This document shows positions 10,252 to 19,528 of a DNA stretch of 64,000 nt, in pieces. The stretch is from contig NZ_CP037993.1 of assembly GCF_004367745.1 (NCBI RefSeq), positions 1,736,001-1,800,000 on the forward strand, read 5' to 3'. How positions within the stretch are numbered: the first letter of the stretch is position 1; every line of letters starts with the position of its first letter. The position numbers and the translations under genes were made by a program. The stretch is from Herbaspirillum huttiense. GTDB taxonomy: Bacteria > Pseudomonadota > Gammaproteobacteria > Burkholderiales > Burkholderiaceae_D. The notes beneath the pieces are model-generated. The model was not told where the DNA came from. It did no database searches and was given only the letters and a program-made list of their open reading frames with translations.

Positions 10252-10281
10252 TTGATAATTGCAACAAAGTTGCATTAGAAT
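10252..10281 (+). promoter_or_regulatory. Promoter with Fur-like palindrome in the spacer, upstream of the metal-uptake operon
   Basis: TTGATA (10252-10257) and TAGAAT (10276-10281), 18 bases apart, form a plausible sigma-70 promoter. The spacer holds a near-perfect inverted repeat, TAATTGCAAC then AA-A then GTTGCATTA (10256-10277), resembling betaproteobacterial Fur boxes of the TTGCA...TGCAA type. An operator here would occlude RNA polymerase. Expected 5' leader to the receptor start at 10369 is about 80 bases. Identity of the repressor (Fur, Zur or other) is inference. Confidence 0.6.
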
Positions 10282-10368
10282 CCCGCCCTGACCGCGCACG
10301 ACGGTCACTCCATCGCGGTCAGGCAGCCACGCACCCAGCCGCAGCACAACGACATCACAAGGGAAAAG

Positions 10369-12486
10369 ATGAAAATGACCGCACTGCGGGCGGCCGTGCT
10401 GGGCGCGCTCGCCATGGGCCAGAGCCAGCAACTGGCCTGGAGCGCTGATAACGACGCCAGCGCCGACAAGGGCCTGGGGCAGGTAGTGGTCACCGGCGCC
10501 GGTGAACGCCAGCAATACCGCCAGAGCGCCACCTCCAGCGCCACTCGCACCGAGACCCCGCTGCAGGAACTGCCGCAGTCGGTGCAGGTGGTGTCGCGCC
10601 AACTGATGGATGATTTGGCCGCTACTCGCCTGGATGACGTGCTGCTTTACGTGAGCGGCGTGGCCAAGCAGAACAACTTCGGCGGGCTGTGGGACAACTA
10701 TTCGATCCGCGGATTTTCCGGCAGCGAGAATGGCGGCATGAATATTCTCTGGAATGGTTTCGCCTCCAATCGCGGCTACGCGCCCCCGCGCGATACCGCC
10801 AACGTCGAGAGCATCGATTTCCTCAAGGGACCGGCCGCAGCGCTGTATGGCAACAGCGAGCCGGGCGGCACCATCAACGTGGTCACCAAGAAGCCGCAGT
10901 TCAAGGCGGCCAATTCGCTGGATCTGTCGGTGGACAGCCGGGGCGGCTACCGCAGCGCAGTCGACTCCACCGGCGCGCTCAACAGCGAGGTGGCCTATCG
11001 CCTCAACGCGGCCCTGGAGCACAAGAACAGCTTCCGTGACAACGTCAGCAGCGACCGCGAATTCCTGGCGCCGGCCTTTACCTGGGTGCTCAGCGATCGC
11101 ACCATCCTGAACTATGAAGGCGAATACCTGCGCCAGAAGGCCCCGCTGGATCGCGGCATCGTGGCCGTCAACGGCAACCTGGGCGTGCTGCCGGTCTCGC
11201 GCTTCCTGGGCGAGCCGCGCGATGGCGACATCAAGATGCAGAACGCCAACCACCTGGTCACGCTGGAGCATCGCCTGGACGACAACTGGCACTTGCGCAC
11301 CGGCGTGTTCCACAAGGATGGCACGCTGGATGGCTACTCCACCGAGGCCTCTGCCCTGCAGGCCGACAACGCCACCCTGCGCCGCCAGCGCCGCTATCGC
11401 GATTACAGCTGGCACGACACGTCGCTGCAGGCAGAACTGGGCGGCAAGCTGCAGACCGGAGGCATGCAGCATGAAGTGCTGGTGGGCACGGAAGTGGACT
11501 GGCTCACGCTGGACCAGCGCATGCTGCGCGTGAACCCGACCGCTGCCGCGCCCTACGCGCTCAACATCTACAACCCGGTCTACGGCCAGCCGCAGCCCAC
11601 ACCCGCGCCCAACACCGATACCAGCGAACGCCAGATCAGCACCGCGCTCTACCTGCAGGACCAGGTGAGTCTCGGCGATCGCTGGAAATTGCTGGCCGGC
11701 CTGCGTGCCGACGGTTTCCGCTCCACGCTCAACAACCTGCGCACCGGTACCACCACCCGCCAGGACAAGACCGCCTATTCCCCGCGCCTGGGCCTGACCT
11801 ATCTGTTCACGCCTGCGTGGTCAGCTTACGTCAGCGCCAGCAAATCCTTCCGTCCCAACAGCGGCAGCGATGTCAGCGGCAACGCCTTCAGCCCCGAGAC
11901 TTCGCGCGCCGCCGAAGTCGGCCTGAAGTTCCAGAGCGAGGACCAGCGCAGTGGCGCGACGCTGGCCGTGTTCGACATCACCAAACAGAACGTGCTGACC
12001 ACCGATCCGGCCAATCCATCCTTCTCGATTGCCGCCGGCGAAGTGCGCAGCAAGGGCGTGGAGCTGGATGCCAACGCACGCCTGGGCCACCACTGGCGCC
12101 TGACCGGCAACCTGGCCTATACCGACGCTTACGTCAGCAAGGACAACACCCTGACGGTGGGCTCGCGGCTGATCAATGTGCCGCGTGTATCGGGAAGTGT
12201 ACTGGCGGTGTTTGAAGATGCGTCCGCAAGTGGCTCGCCCTACGGTATCGGTGGTGGCCTGAACTACGTGGGCAACCGTACCGGTGACCAGGCCGGCAGT
12301 TTCAAGCTGCCCGCCTACGTGACGGCGCGTGCCCTGGCTTACTGGCAGTTCACGCCCAAGATGAAGCTGTCGCTGGACGTGAACAATCTCTTCAACAAGC
12401 GGTATTACAGCAGCTCCTACAGCAACGTATGGATCATGCCGGGCGATGAGCGTACCGCCACGCTGGCGCTCAACGTCAAGTTCTGA
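10369..12486 (+). CDS. TonB-dependent siderophore/metallophore receptor
   Basis: A 705-residue outer-membrane gated receptor. The N-terminal about 26 residues are a signal peptide (MKMTALRAAVLGALAMG...), followed by a TonB-box-like QVVVTGAGE and a plug domain (TPLQELPQSVQVVSRQLMDD, RGFSGSENGG, FLKGPAAALYGNSEPGGTINVVTKKP) typical of the siderophore-receptor subfamily. The rest is a 22-strand barrel closing with a terminal aromatic residue (TLALNVKF). It is the first gene of a five-gene operon with an ABC importer and sits behind a promoter with a Fur-like operator, which argues for metal-chelate uptake. The ligand is unknown. Confidence 0.92.
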   Translation: MKMTALRAAVLGALAMGQSQQLAWSADNDASADKGLGQVVVTGAGERQQYRQSATSSATRTETPLQELPQSVQVVSRQLMDDLAATRLDDVLLYVSGVAKQNNFGGLWDNYSIRGFSGSENGGMNILWNGFASNRGYAPPRDTANVESIDFLKGPAAALYGNSEPGGTINVVTKKPQFKAANSLDLSVDSRGGYRSAVDSTGALNSEVAYRLNAALEHKNSFRDNVSSDREFLAPAFTWVLSDRTILNYEGEYLRQKAPLDRGIVAVNGNLGVLPVSRFLGEPRDGDIKMQNANHLVTLEHRLDDNWHLRTGVFHKDGTLDGYSTEASALQADNATLRRQRRYRDYSWHDTSLQAELGGKLQTGGMQHEVLVGTEVDWLTLDQRMLRVNPTAAAPYALNIYNPVYGQPQPTPAPNTDTSERQISTALYLQDQVSLGDRWKLLAGLRADGFRSTLNNLRTGTTTRQDKTAYSPRLGLTYLFTPAWSAYVSASKSFRPNSGSDVSGNAFSPETSRAAEVGLKFQSEDQRSGATLAVFDITKQNVLTTDPANPSFSIAAGEVRSKGVELDANARLGHHWRLTGNLAYTDAYVSKDNTLTVGSRLINVPRVSGSVLAVFEDASASGSPYGIGGGLNYVGNRTGDQAGSFKLPAYVTARALAYWQFTPKMKLSLDVNNLFNKRYYSSSYSNVWIMPGDERTATLALNVKF

Positions 12487-12497
12487 AGGAGCGCCAC

Positions 12498-14075
12498 TTG
12501 GCTTGTCCACCCCCCGCGCCGCGCCGGCGCGCCTTGCTGGCGCTGCTGGCAGCGAGTCCGTGGCCGCTGGCATGGGCGCATGGCGATGAGGCCGGGCCCC
12601 ATTCCCACGCCATCACGCAAACCGGCAGCGATGTCCTGACCGTGGTCGGTCCGTGGGAACTGACCGGGCTCGACCCTTCGCGCTCCGGCTACATGTTCGC
12701 CCGCATGGAGGTGCTGCAGACCCTGCTGGAAGTCGATGATGCCGGCCAGTTGCGGCCGGGGCTGGCCACGGGCTGGCAGGTCAGCGCAGATGGCCTGCAA
12801 TGGCGCTTTGCCCTGCCACGTGCACGGCGCTACCACGATGGCAGCGACGTCACGCCCGCCAGCATCCTGGCCTGTCTGCAGCGCGCCGCTGTCCGGCCAG
12901 GTGTACTGCAACTGGCAGGGATCACCGGGATGGCTGTACAGCAAAGTGAACTGGTACTGTCCCTGCGCCAGCCCTTTGGTCCGCTGCCTTATCTGCTCAC
13001 GCATTACTCCACGCAGATCCTGGCCCCGGCCAGTTTCGATGCGCAGGGCAATGTGGTGGCCATTCTCGGTACGGGGCCGTTCCGCATCACGTCCATCAGT
13101 CTGCCGCAGCAGTTCGATGTCGAACGGGCGGAGGCCGCGCCGGGCAGGGCGGTGCAGCGGGCCCGCTACATCAGCGTCTCGCGTGCGGAAACGCGCACGC
13201 TGCTGGTCCAGAGCGGGCAGGCCGACCTGGCCTTCTCGCTGGATCCGCCCAGCATCCGCGCCTTGCAGGACAGTCCGCGTGCCGTGCTGCTGTCGGCCAT
13301 GCTGCCGCGCACGACCCTGCTCAAGCTCAACGCCGGCCATCCCTTCCTGGCCGATGTGCGGGTGCGTCGCGCCATCTCCCTGTGCATCGAGCGCGAGGGC
13401 ATCGCGCGTGCCTTGCTGCGCGATGCCGATCTCGGCGCCACGCAATTGCTGCCGCCTTCGCTGGCACGCTGGCATGACACTCGCCTGCCGCCCCTGCATA
13501 CCGATCTGAAGCAGGCCCGCCGCCTGCTGGAAGAGGCTGGCTGGCGTCTCGGTGCCGACGGCACGCGCTGGAGGGACGGCCAGAAGTTGCAATTGACGTT
13601 GACCACCTTTGTGGACCGTCCCGAGTTGCCGCTGATCGCCACCGCCTTGCAGGAAGAGATGCGCCAGATCGGCATCGCCGTGCGCGTGACCATCGGCAAT
13701 TCCAGCGACATTCCCGCCGGCCATCGCAGCGGCCAGCTGCAGATGGCGCTGGCCGCACGCAATTACGGCAACCTGCCTGACCCGGTAGCCAGTCTCCTGC
13801 AGGACTTCGGCCCGCAGGGCGGTGACTGGGGCGCCATGGGCTGGCACAACCAGGAAGTGCCGGCCCTGCTGGCCAAACTGGCCGCCACCCCGGCCGGTGA
13901 GGCCGACAGTGGCCGCGCCGAACGCGCGCGCATCGTGGCGGTACTGCAGGAGCAGTTGCCGGTGATCCCGGTGGTCTGGTATCGCCAGACCTGCGCCGTC
14001 AGCCGCCGCCTGCGCGGTGCCAGCATCGATCCCTTTGAACGCAGTTACCGCATCGCTTCCCTGCAATGGACCTGA
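12498..14075 (+). CDS. ABC transporter substrate-binding protein, peptide/nickel (family 5) type, His-rich mature N-terminus
   Basis: A 525-residue periplasmic protein of the DppA/NikA family. Start choice: TTG at 12498, with AAGGAG at 12486-12491 ideally six bases upstream; no ATG is available nearby. The signal peptide has a twin/triple Arg followed by a Leu/Ala core and ends AWA before His, so the mature chain would begin HGDEAGPHSH, unusually rich in His. Family features: GYMFARMEVLQTLLE, LRPGLATGWQVSADGLQW, ILGTGPFRI, VRVRRAISLCIEREGIA. It begins 11 bases after the receptor stop and overlaps the next permease gene by ten bases. Probably binds a metal chelate or small peptide-like metallophore; the ligand is inference. 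Confidence 0.88.
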   Translation: MACPPPAPRRRALLALLAASPWPLAWAHGDEAGPHSHAITQTGSDVLTVVGPWELTGLDPSRSGYMFARMEVLQTLLEVDDAGQLRPGLATGWQVSADGLQWRFALPRARRYHDGSDVTPASILACLQRAAVRPGVLQLAGITGMAVQQSELVLSLRQPFGPLPYLLTHYSTQILAPASFDAQGNVVAILGTGPFRITSISLPQQFDVERAEAAPGRAVQRARYISVSRAETRTLLVQSGQADLAFSLDPPSIRALQDSPRAVLLSAMLPRTTLLKLNAGHPFLADVRVRRAISLCIEREGIARALLRDADLGATQLLPPSLARWHDTRLPPLHTDLKQARRLLEEAGWRLGADGTRWRDGQKLQLTLTTFVDRPELPLIATALQEEMRQIGIAVRVTIGNSSDIPAGHRSGQLQMALAARNYGNLPDPVASLLQDFGPQGGDWGAMGWHNQEVPALLAKLAATPAGEADSGRAERARIVAVLQEQLPVIPVVWYRQTCAVSRRLRGASIDPFERSYRIASLQWT

Positions 14076-15046
14076 CCCGCCTCCTGACCTTACCTCCGGC
14101 CACGCGCCGGCAACTGGCCAGCGCCCTCGGCCAGCGCTTGCTGCAAGCAGCGCTGGTGGCGCTGCTGGTCGGCACGCTGTGCTTCTTCATGACGCGCCTG
14201 CTGCCCGGCGACATGGCCTATCGCATCGCCGCCGGCCGCTACGGCTACGACATGGTGACCACCGAAGCGGCCCTGGCCGTGCGCGCCGAACTGGGCCTGG
14301 ACCAACCCTGGTTCATGGCCTTGAGCGAGTGGTGGAGCCGCCTGCTGCATCTGGACCTGGGCGTGTCGCAAGTGACGGCACTGCCGGTGCTGGTGGAAAT
14401 CACGCATCAGCTGGGCCCGACGCTGCGCCTGTCTTTCCTGGCGATGGTGCTGTCGCTGCTGATCGGCCCGACCCTGGGCGTGCTGGCGGGACTGCATCCC
14501 GGTGGCTGGCTGGACCGCGCCACGCTGGCGGTGTCGGTGTTGTTGCGGGCCTTGCCGTCCTTCCTGCTGGGACTGGTGCTGGTGTTGCTGTTCTCGGTGC
14601 AATTGGGCGCCTTGCCGGCGGCCGGGCACACCGACCACGGCGGCATCCTGCTGCCGGCGCTGACGCTGGCCTTGGGGCTGGCGGCAGTGTCCTGCAGGGT
14701 GGCGCGCGATGCCATGGTGCAGGTGCGGGGCTCGGAGTATTTCGCCTTCGCGCTGACCAAGGGGCTCACGCCCGCGCAGGCATTGTTGCGCCATGGCGTG
14801 CGCAATGTCGCTGCGCCGGTCACGGCTTATCTGGGCGTGCAGCTGGTGATGCTGGTCGAAGGCGTGGTGCTGGTGGAAACCATCTTTGCCTGGCCGGGCA
14901 TCGGCCACGCGCTGGTGCATGCCATCTTCGGACGCGATGTGCCGATGATCCAGGGCACGGCGCTGGTGCTGGGTTTGCTCTTCGTTCTCTTCAACGCGCT
15001 GGTGGATGCCGCCTGCGCCTTCATCGATCCGCGTCGCCGACCATGA
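14066..15046 (+). CDS. ABC transporter permease (DppB/NikB type)
   Basis: A 326-residue inner-membrane permease of the dipeptide/nickel importer family. N-terminal helix (LLQAALVALLVGTLCFFMTRLLPGD) is followed by the usual periplasmic stretch (RAELGLDQPWFMALSEWWSRLLHLDLGVS) and a core of five more helices, with the cytoplasmic EAA-type coupling loop at YFAFALTKGLTPAQALLRHG. It overlaps the binding-protein gene by ten bases and the second permease gene by ATGA, showing tight translational coupling. Confidence 0.9.
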   Translation: MDLTRLLTLPPATRRQLASALGQRLLQAALVALLVGTLCFFMTRLLPGDMAYRIAAGRYGYDMVTTEAALAVRAELGLDQPWFMALSEWWSRLLHLDLGVSQVTALPVLVEITHQLGPTLRLSFLAMVLSLLIGPTLGVLAGLHPGGWLDRATLAVSVLLRALPSFLLGLVLVLLFSVQLGALPAAGHTDHGGILLPALTLALGLAAVSCRVARDAMVQVRGSEYFAFALTKGLTPAQALLRHGVRNVAAPVTAYLGVQLVMLVEGVVLVETIFAWPGIGHALVHAIFGRDVPMIQGTALVLGLLFVLFNALVDAACAFIDPRRRP

Positions 15047-15870
15047 GCCTGTCTTCCGACTATTTGCTTGAGCCCGAGGCGCGGCGCTGGACCTCCGCAC
15101 AGATCGCAGGCGTACTGCTGCTGGCGCTGATCGTGCTGTTCGCGTGGCTGGGACCCTTGCTGATCGATGCCGATCCAGCGCGCCAGCAACTGGCGCGCTT
15201 TCTGGAAGCGCCCAGCCTGGCCCATCCGCTGGGCTATGACCAGCTCGGCCGCAACATGCTGGCGCGACTGGTGCACGGCACCCGGCTGTCGCTGTCGCTG
15301 GCGGTGGTGAGCGTGCTGTCGGCGGCCATTCCCGGTGTGCTCATCGGCTTGCTGGCGGCCTGGTGCGGCGGCTGGATCGAGCGCGTGCTGGCAGCCTTCG
15401 CGGACGCCGTGCTGGCCTTGCCGGGCCTGCTGCTGGTGCTGTTGCTGGCGGCGTTTGCGCCGGGTGGATTCTGGCCGCTGTATGTCGGCATTTCGCTGGC
15501 CTTGTGGGTCGAATATTTCCGCGTAGTGCGTGCGGCCAGCCGCATCCTGCTGGCGAGTCCGCAGGTGGAAGCCTCGCGTCTGCTGGGTTTTGGTCCCGGC
15601 TACATCGTGCGGCGCCACCTGCTGCCGGCACTCCTGCCGCGCCTGTTCACGCTGATGCGCTTCGGGCTGGCGGGGGCGGTGCTGGCGATGTCGGCACTTG
15701 GCTTCGTCGGTGTCGGGCTGCAGCCGCCGACGCCGGAACTGGGCGTGATGATGATCGAACTGCTGCCGTATTACCGCGAGGCGCCGTGGCTGCTGGGTGC
15801 GCCGGTAGGGGTACTGTTCCTCACCTTGCTGGGTTTGCTGTTGTTGTCACCACAGAAGGGACAGGCATGA
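15043..15870 (+). CDS. ABC transporter permease (DppC/NikC type)
   Basis: A 275-residue second permease. ATG 15043 overlaps the stop of the first permease (ATGA), so this start is favoured; the frame is open upstream only as an out-of-phase shadow. Family marks are LAHPLGYDQLGRNMLARLVHGTRLSL near residues 50-75 and the coupling loop VEASRLLGFGPGYIVRRHLLPALLP. It pairs with the upstream permease to form the membrane channel of the importer and overlaps the ATPase gene by four bases. Confidence 0.9.
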   Translation: MSLSSDYLLEPEARRWTSAQIAGVLLLALIVLFAWLGPLLIDADPARQQLARFLEAPSLAHPLGYDQLGRNMLARLVHGTRLSLSLAVVSVLSAAIPGVLIGLLAAWCGGWIERVLAAFADAVLALPGLLLVLLLAAFAPGGFWPLYVGISLALWVEYFRVVRAASRILLASPQVEASRLLGFGPGYIVRRHLLPALLPRLFTLMRFGLAGAVLAMSALGFVGVGLQPPTPELGVMMIELLPYYREAPWLLGAPVGVLFLTLLGLLLLSPQKGQA

Positions 15871-17339
15871 ACACACTTTCCCCGGATGCGGCTTTGCGGG
15901 TGCAGGACCTGTCCGTCTGGCACGGCCAGAGCGCGCTGGTGCAGGGCATCGACTTTTCCATTGCGCGCGGCGGGGTGATGACCCTGCTGGGCGAGAGCGG
16001 TTCGGGCAAGTCGCTGCTGGCCCAGGCCATCATGGGCAATCTGCCGGGCAGCCTGCGCTGCAGCGGGCAGATCGAGATCGATGGCCAGCGCAGTGATGCG
16101 GCCGATACCGCCGTGCGCCAGCGTGGCTGGGGACGGCGCATTGCGCTCCTGCCGCAGGAACCCTGGCTGGCGCTGGACCCGACCATGACGGTCGCGCGCC
16201 AGGTGGCCGAAACTTATGAACTGGTCAGCCATCCCGCCGCCGATACCCAGGACGACAGCCTGCGCGCTGCACGCAAAGCAGCGCGCACCCTGGCCGGGCA
16301 GGCACTGGCCAGCCTGGGATTGGAAGACGCAGCCGACAAGTATCCCTTCATGATCTCGGGCGGCATGGCCCAGCGGGTAGCCTTCCTGGCCACGCACGCG
16401 GCGGGCGCGCCCCTGCTGATCATCGATGAGCCGACCAAGGGGCTGGATGCGGACCGGCGCGGCGAGGTGCTGGCCTTGCTGCAGGCGGCGCAGCAGCAGG
16501 GCATGAGCCTGCTGTGCATCACCCATGATGTATGGCTGGCGCGAGCGCTGGGCGGTGAACTGGCGGTGATGCTCAACGGATGCCTGGTGGAACGCGGTCC
16601 GGCCGACGCGCTGCTGGCCCGGCCGCAGCATGCCTATACGCGCCGCCTGCTGGCGGCGGATCCGGCCTGCTGGACGCCACCGGTAGCAGCTGGGGCGAGC
16701 GCCGGCCCTTCATCACCGGTGATCGTCGAGGTCAGCAAGGTGGCCAAGCGCTTCGGCCAGCAGGCGCTATTCAGCGATGCCAGTGCCCGTATCCATGCCG
16801 GCGAAATCGTCGCCATCAGCGGACCCAGCGGGGCCGGCAAAACCACCTTCGGCAACATCGTGCTGGGCCTGTTGTCGCCGGATGCGGGGCAGGTCACGCG
16901 CGCCCCCGGCCTGGCGCGCACCGCCTTCCAGAAGATCTATCAGGATCCGGCGGCAGCGTTCGCGCCCGCCGTCACGCTGCGTCAGTCACTGCGCGATCTG
17001 GTGCGCCTGCACGGCCTCGACTGGCAGCGCCTGGAAGCGCTGCTGGCGCGCATGCGTGTCTCGCCCGCACTGCTGGAGCGTCTGCCGCGCCAGGTGTCGG
17101 GCGGCGAGCTGCAGCGCATCGCGCTGGCGCGCGTGCTGTTGATGCAGCCGGCACTGATCTTTGCGGATGAACCGACCTCGCGCCTGGATCCGCTGACCCA
17201 GCAGGAAGTCATTGCCTTGCTGGTGGAAGAGGCCAGGCAGGCGGGCAGTGCCGTGCTGCTGGTGACGCACGATGCCGATATCGTGCGTTGTGTGGCGGAT
17301 CGCCGCTTGCACCTGGGGCCGGCGGCGCAGCCTGCCTGA
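15867..17339 (+). CDS. ABC transporter ATP-binding protein with two fused nucleotide-binding domains (DppD-DppF fusion)
   Basis: A 490-residue protein carrying two complete ATPase domains. Domain 1 (about 1-240): Walker A GESGSGKS, signature SGGMAQRV, Walker B LLIIDEPTKGLD. Domain 2 (about 265-485): Walker A GPSGAGKTTFG, signature SGGELQRIALARVLL, Walker B LIFADEPTSRLD, H-loop VTHDAD. One polypeptide therefore supplies both ATP sites of the importer, unlike the two separate ATPases in the 58-60 kb operon of this window. ATG 15867 overlaps the permease stop (ATGA). Last gene of the metal-uptake operon. Confidence 0.92.
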   Translation: MNTLSPDAALRVQDLSVWHGQSALVQGIDFSIARGGVMTLLGESGSGKSLLAQAIMGNLPGSLRCSGQIEIDGQRSDAADTAVRQRGWGRRIALLPQEPWLALDPTMTVARQVAETYELVSHPAADTQDDSLRAARKAARTLAGQALASLGLEDAADKYPFMISGGMAQRVAFLATHAAGAPLLIIDEPTKGLDADRRGEVLALLQAAQQQGMSLLCITHDVWLARALGGELAVMLNGCLVERGPADALLARPQHAYTRRLLAADPACWTPPVAAGASAGPSSPVIVEVSKVAKRFGQQALFSDASARIHAGEIVAISGPSGAGKTTFGNIVLGLLSPDAGQVTRAPGLARTAFQKIYQDPAAAFAPAVTLRQSLRDLVRLHGLDWQRLEALLARMRVSPALLERLPRQVSGGELQRIALARVLLMQPALIFADEPTSRLDPLTQQEVIALLVEEARQAGSAVLLVTHDADIVRCVADRRLHLGPAAQPA

Positions 17340-17396
17340 GTGGCGCAATACAGTCTGAGCCGGGCGTAATACAGCAGGGCGCTGACCGCCGGCCGC

Positions 17397-17759
17397 TCAG
17401 GCGCTGTCTGCGTCGCGGCCTTCCGGGTGCAGTGATCCGGAGGCCATCTGGCCGCTCAACAGCACGCTGTTCCACTTGCCCTGGGCCGAGGTCGCGCCCT
17501 CGGGCAGCAGCATGTAGGACAGGCTCTGCAAGCCGCAATACTGTTCCAGATAATCGCGCGCATGCGCCATGCGCGCACGCAGCTGGGTGATGCTGTCCTT
17601 GCCGCCCGGCTGCATGGGCAGAAATTCAAACACCACCTCCGGATGCAGGAATTCGGTCAGGTGCCGGATCACCTGTTCGGCATCGGATGCTTCGGTGATG
17701 AATTCGTGATGGGCCGGACTGGCTTCATCACGCAACTGGTAGCGGATCAGGCAGCGCAT
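17397..17759 (-). CDS. Conserved-looking hypothetical protein coupled to a diguanylate cyclase gene
   Basis: 120 residues, no domain recognised. It starts MRCLIRYQLRDE and has an acidic middle and a C-terminal EGRDADSA tail; no signal peptide or membrane helix. Reality is supported by a good ribosome site (GAGGTGA) and by coupling: its ATG lies three bases after the stop of the upstream diguanylate cyclase gene on the same strand. A role in modulating that cyclase is only suggested by position. Confidence 0.75.
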   Translation of the reverse strand: MRCLIRYQLRDEASPAHHEFITEASDAEQVIRHLTEFLHPEVVFEFLPMQPGGKDSITQLRARMAHARDYLEQYCGLQSLSYMLLPEGATSAQGKWNSVLLSGQMASGSLHPEGRDADSA

Positions 17760-17762
17760 CGT

Positions 17763-19322
17763 TCACCTCAGGCCAGGATAGTCGGAGATCACGGACAGGC
17801 GGGGATAGTCATGCTGGATGGCGCGGTCGCGGCCTTGTTCCTTGGCGCGATAGAGGGCGGCATCGGCGGTGTCGATCAGTTCGCGTGCATCGACCTGCGC
17901 ACCCTTGCCGCTGGCCAGGCTGGCGGCGCCCACGCTGATGGTGACATGGCCGACCGAGCTGCCTTCGTGCGGGATGTTCAGGGCGCGTACGGCCTGCACC
18001 AAGCGGCTGGAAATGGCGCTGGCACTGGCGGCATTGCAATTGGGCAGGATCAGCGCGAATTCCTCGCCGCCGTAGCGCGCCACGATGTCGCCCTGGCGGC
18101 GCGCCACGCTGTTGAGGGCGGCGGCCACCTGCTTGAGACAGATGTCGCCCGCAGCGTGGCCGTAGGTATCGTTGTAGCGCTTGAAGTGGTCCACATCCAC
18201 CATGATCAGCGAGAGCGATTCGCCGGAGCGGTTCAGGCGCGCCAGTTCGGCCGTCAGGGCGGCATCGAAGTAGCGGCGGTTGAAGACGTCGGTCAGGCCA
18301 TCCTTCTGCGACTGCGCTTCCAGGGTGCGATACAGGCGTTCCAGTTCGGTCCGCGCGGTGATGGCTTCCAGTTCCGCATTCTCGCGTCCGGCCACTTGTG
18401 CCACCAGACGGTTGCCGCCATAGGCGATGATGATGAGCAACAGCATCACGGCGATGCCGCGGATCCACACACGCCGCGTCCAGTCTTCCAGCACGTCGTC
18501 CTTGGCCAGCGCCACCGCCACGAACAAGGGATACAGGCTGCAATGCTGGAAGCTGGTCAGGCGCACGATGTCGTCGCGCGGCGAGCGCAACTCGAAGCTG
18601 CCTTGTTCGGCCTTGCTCAGGTAATTGGTGACCAGCGTCGACTTGGAGATGTCCAGCCCGATCGAATAACTCAGCAGCGGCTGGCGGTAGATCACGGTAC
18701 CTTCCTTGAGTCCGAACAGGATGGCGCCATCGCGGCCGATGGCGAACTGTTCGTAATAGCGCTGGAAGTGGGAAAGATCGACATCGGCCACCACCACCCC
18801 GGCAAAGCTGCCGTCTGCATGGTTGATGCGGCGGCTCATGGTCACGATCCACTGGCCGTTGGTACGGCTGCGCATGGGCTTGCCAATGTAGGCCTGGTCG
18901 GTGCGCAGGCGCTGGTGATGCAGGAAATAATCATCCTGGATGTAGCGGTGTTCCAGGGTGGCTTGCGAGGTGCCGATGGCCAGACCCGTTTCGTCATACA
19001 CCATCAGCCCGGCCAGTTGCGGCACGGCGGCCACCGAAGCCACCATGAACTCGTGGGTGCGGCGACGGCCGGCTACGCCGGGACCGTCATATTCCATGTG
19101 CTCCTGGATGCCCAGCAGCACCACGTCGATTTCCTTGAAGGACTGGTCGGCATGCTGGGTCAGGGCCAGCGCCATGTTGGAGGCATTGCGGATGGCCTCG
19201 TCGGTGGCCACTTCATAGGCTCGCCAGGCCGACCAGGCCTCCAGTACCACGATGATGAGACAGACCACGACCACGAACAGCTTGGCCGTCTTGGATGCGC
19301 GCTGAATTCTTTGTTCTGGCAT
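17763..19322 (-). CDS. Membrane diguanylate cyclase with dCache-type periplasmic sensor and GGDEF domain
   Basis: 519 residues. A first membrane helix (LFVVVVCLIIVVLEAW, near residues 13-30), a periplasmic sensor of about 250 residues (GLMVYDETG, RDQ-like IQDDYFLHHQ, GKPMRSRTNG, DLSHFQRYY), a second helix near 290, then a GGDEF domain with active-site GGEEF and an inhibitory RxxD site (RQGD) five residues before it. It should make c-di-GMP and be feedback-inhibited. The start MPEQRIQRA at 19322 is preferred over the longer frame (to 19460) because GGGGGAAAG precedes it. A paralogue of the same length lies at 34974-36533. Confidence 0.92.
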   Translation of the reverse strand: MPEQRIQRASKTAKLFVVVVCLIIVVLEAWSAWRAYEVATDEAIRNASNMALALTQHADQSFKEIDVVLLGIQEHMEYDGPGVAGRRRTHEFMVASVAAVPQLAGLMVYDETGLAIGTSQATLEHRYIQDDYFLHHQRLRTDQAYIGKPMRSRTNGQWIVTMSRRINHADGSFAGVVVADVDLSHFQRYYEQFAIGRDGAILFGLKEGTVIYRQPLLSYSIGLDISKSTLVTNYLSKAEQGSFELRSPRDDIVRLTSFQHCSLYPLFVAVALAKDDVLEDWTRRVWIRGIAVMLLLIIIAYGGNRLVAQVAGRENAELEAITARTELERLYRTLEAQSQKDGLTDVFNRRYFDAALTAELARLNRSGESLSLIMVDVDHFKRYNDTYGHAAGDICLKQVAAALNSVARRQGDIVARYGGEEFALILPNCNAASASAISSRLVQAVRALNIPHEGSSVGHVTISVGAASLASGKGAQVDARELIDTADAALYRAKEQGRDRAIQHDYPRLSVISDYPGLR

Positions 19323-19528
19323 GTTGTCGCTTTCCCCCGGAAACGGCGTTTCCCCCCCCGGCACCTTTCTTGCCCGATTGCATTGTTGTTGAAGCTGTTG
19401 GGCACGTCTATCAGGGATGTCCTGAACTTGTACGGAGATTAACAGATTCCCCCCTCGCAAGGGAAAGCGTCCCCGTGCTGCACGTGCGGCAGCGGGGCCC
19501 TGTTGCCCGCTGCCGTGGTGTGCCCGCC

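Noticed and set aside
10236..10448. 70-codon frame overlapping the start of the TonB receptor gene
   Set aside because: It begins before the predicted transcription start and lies out of frame with the receptor.
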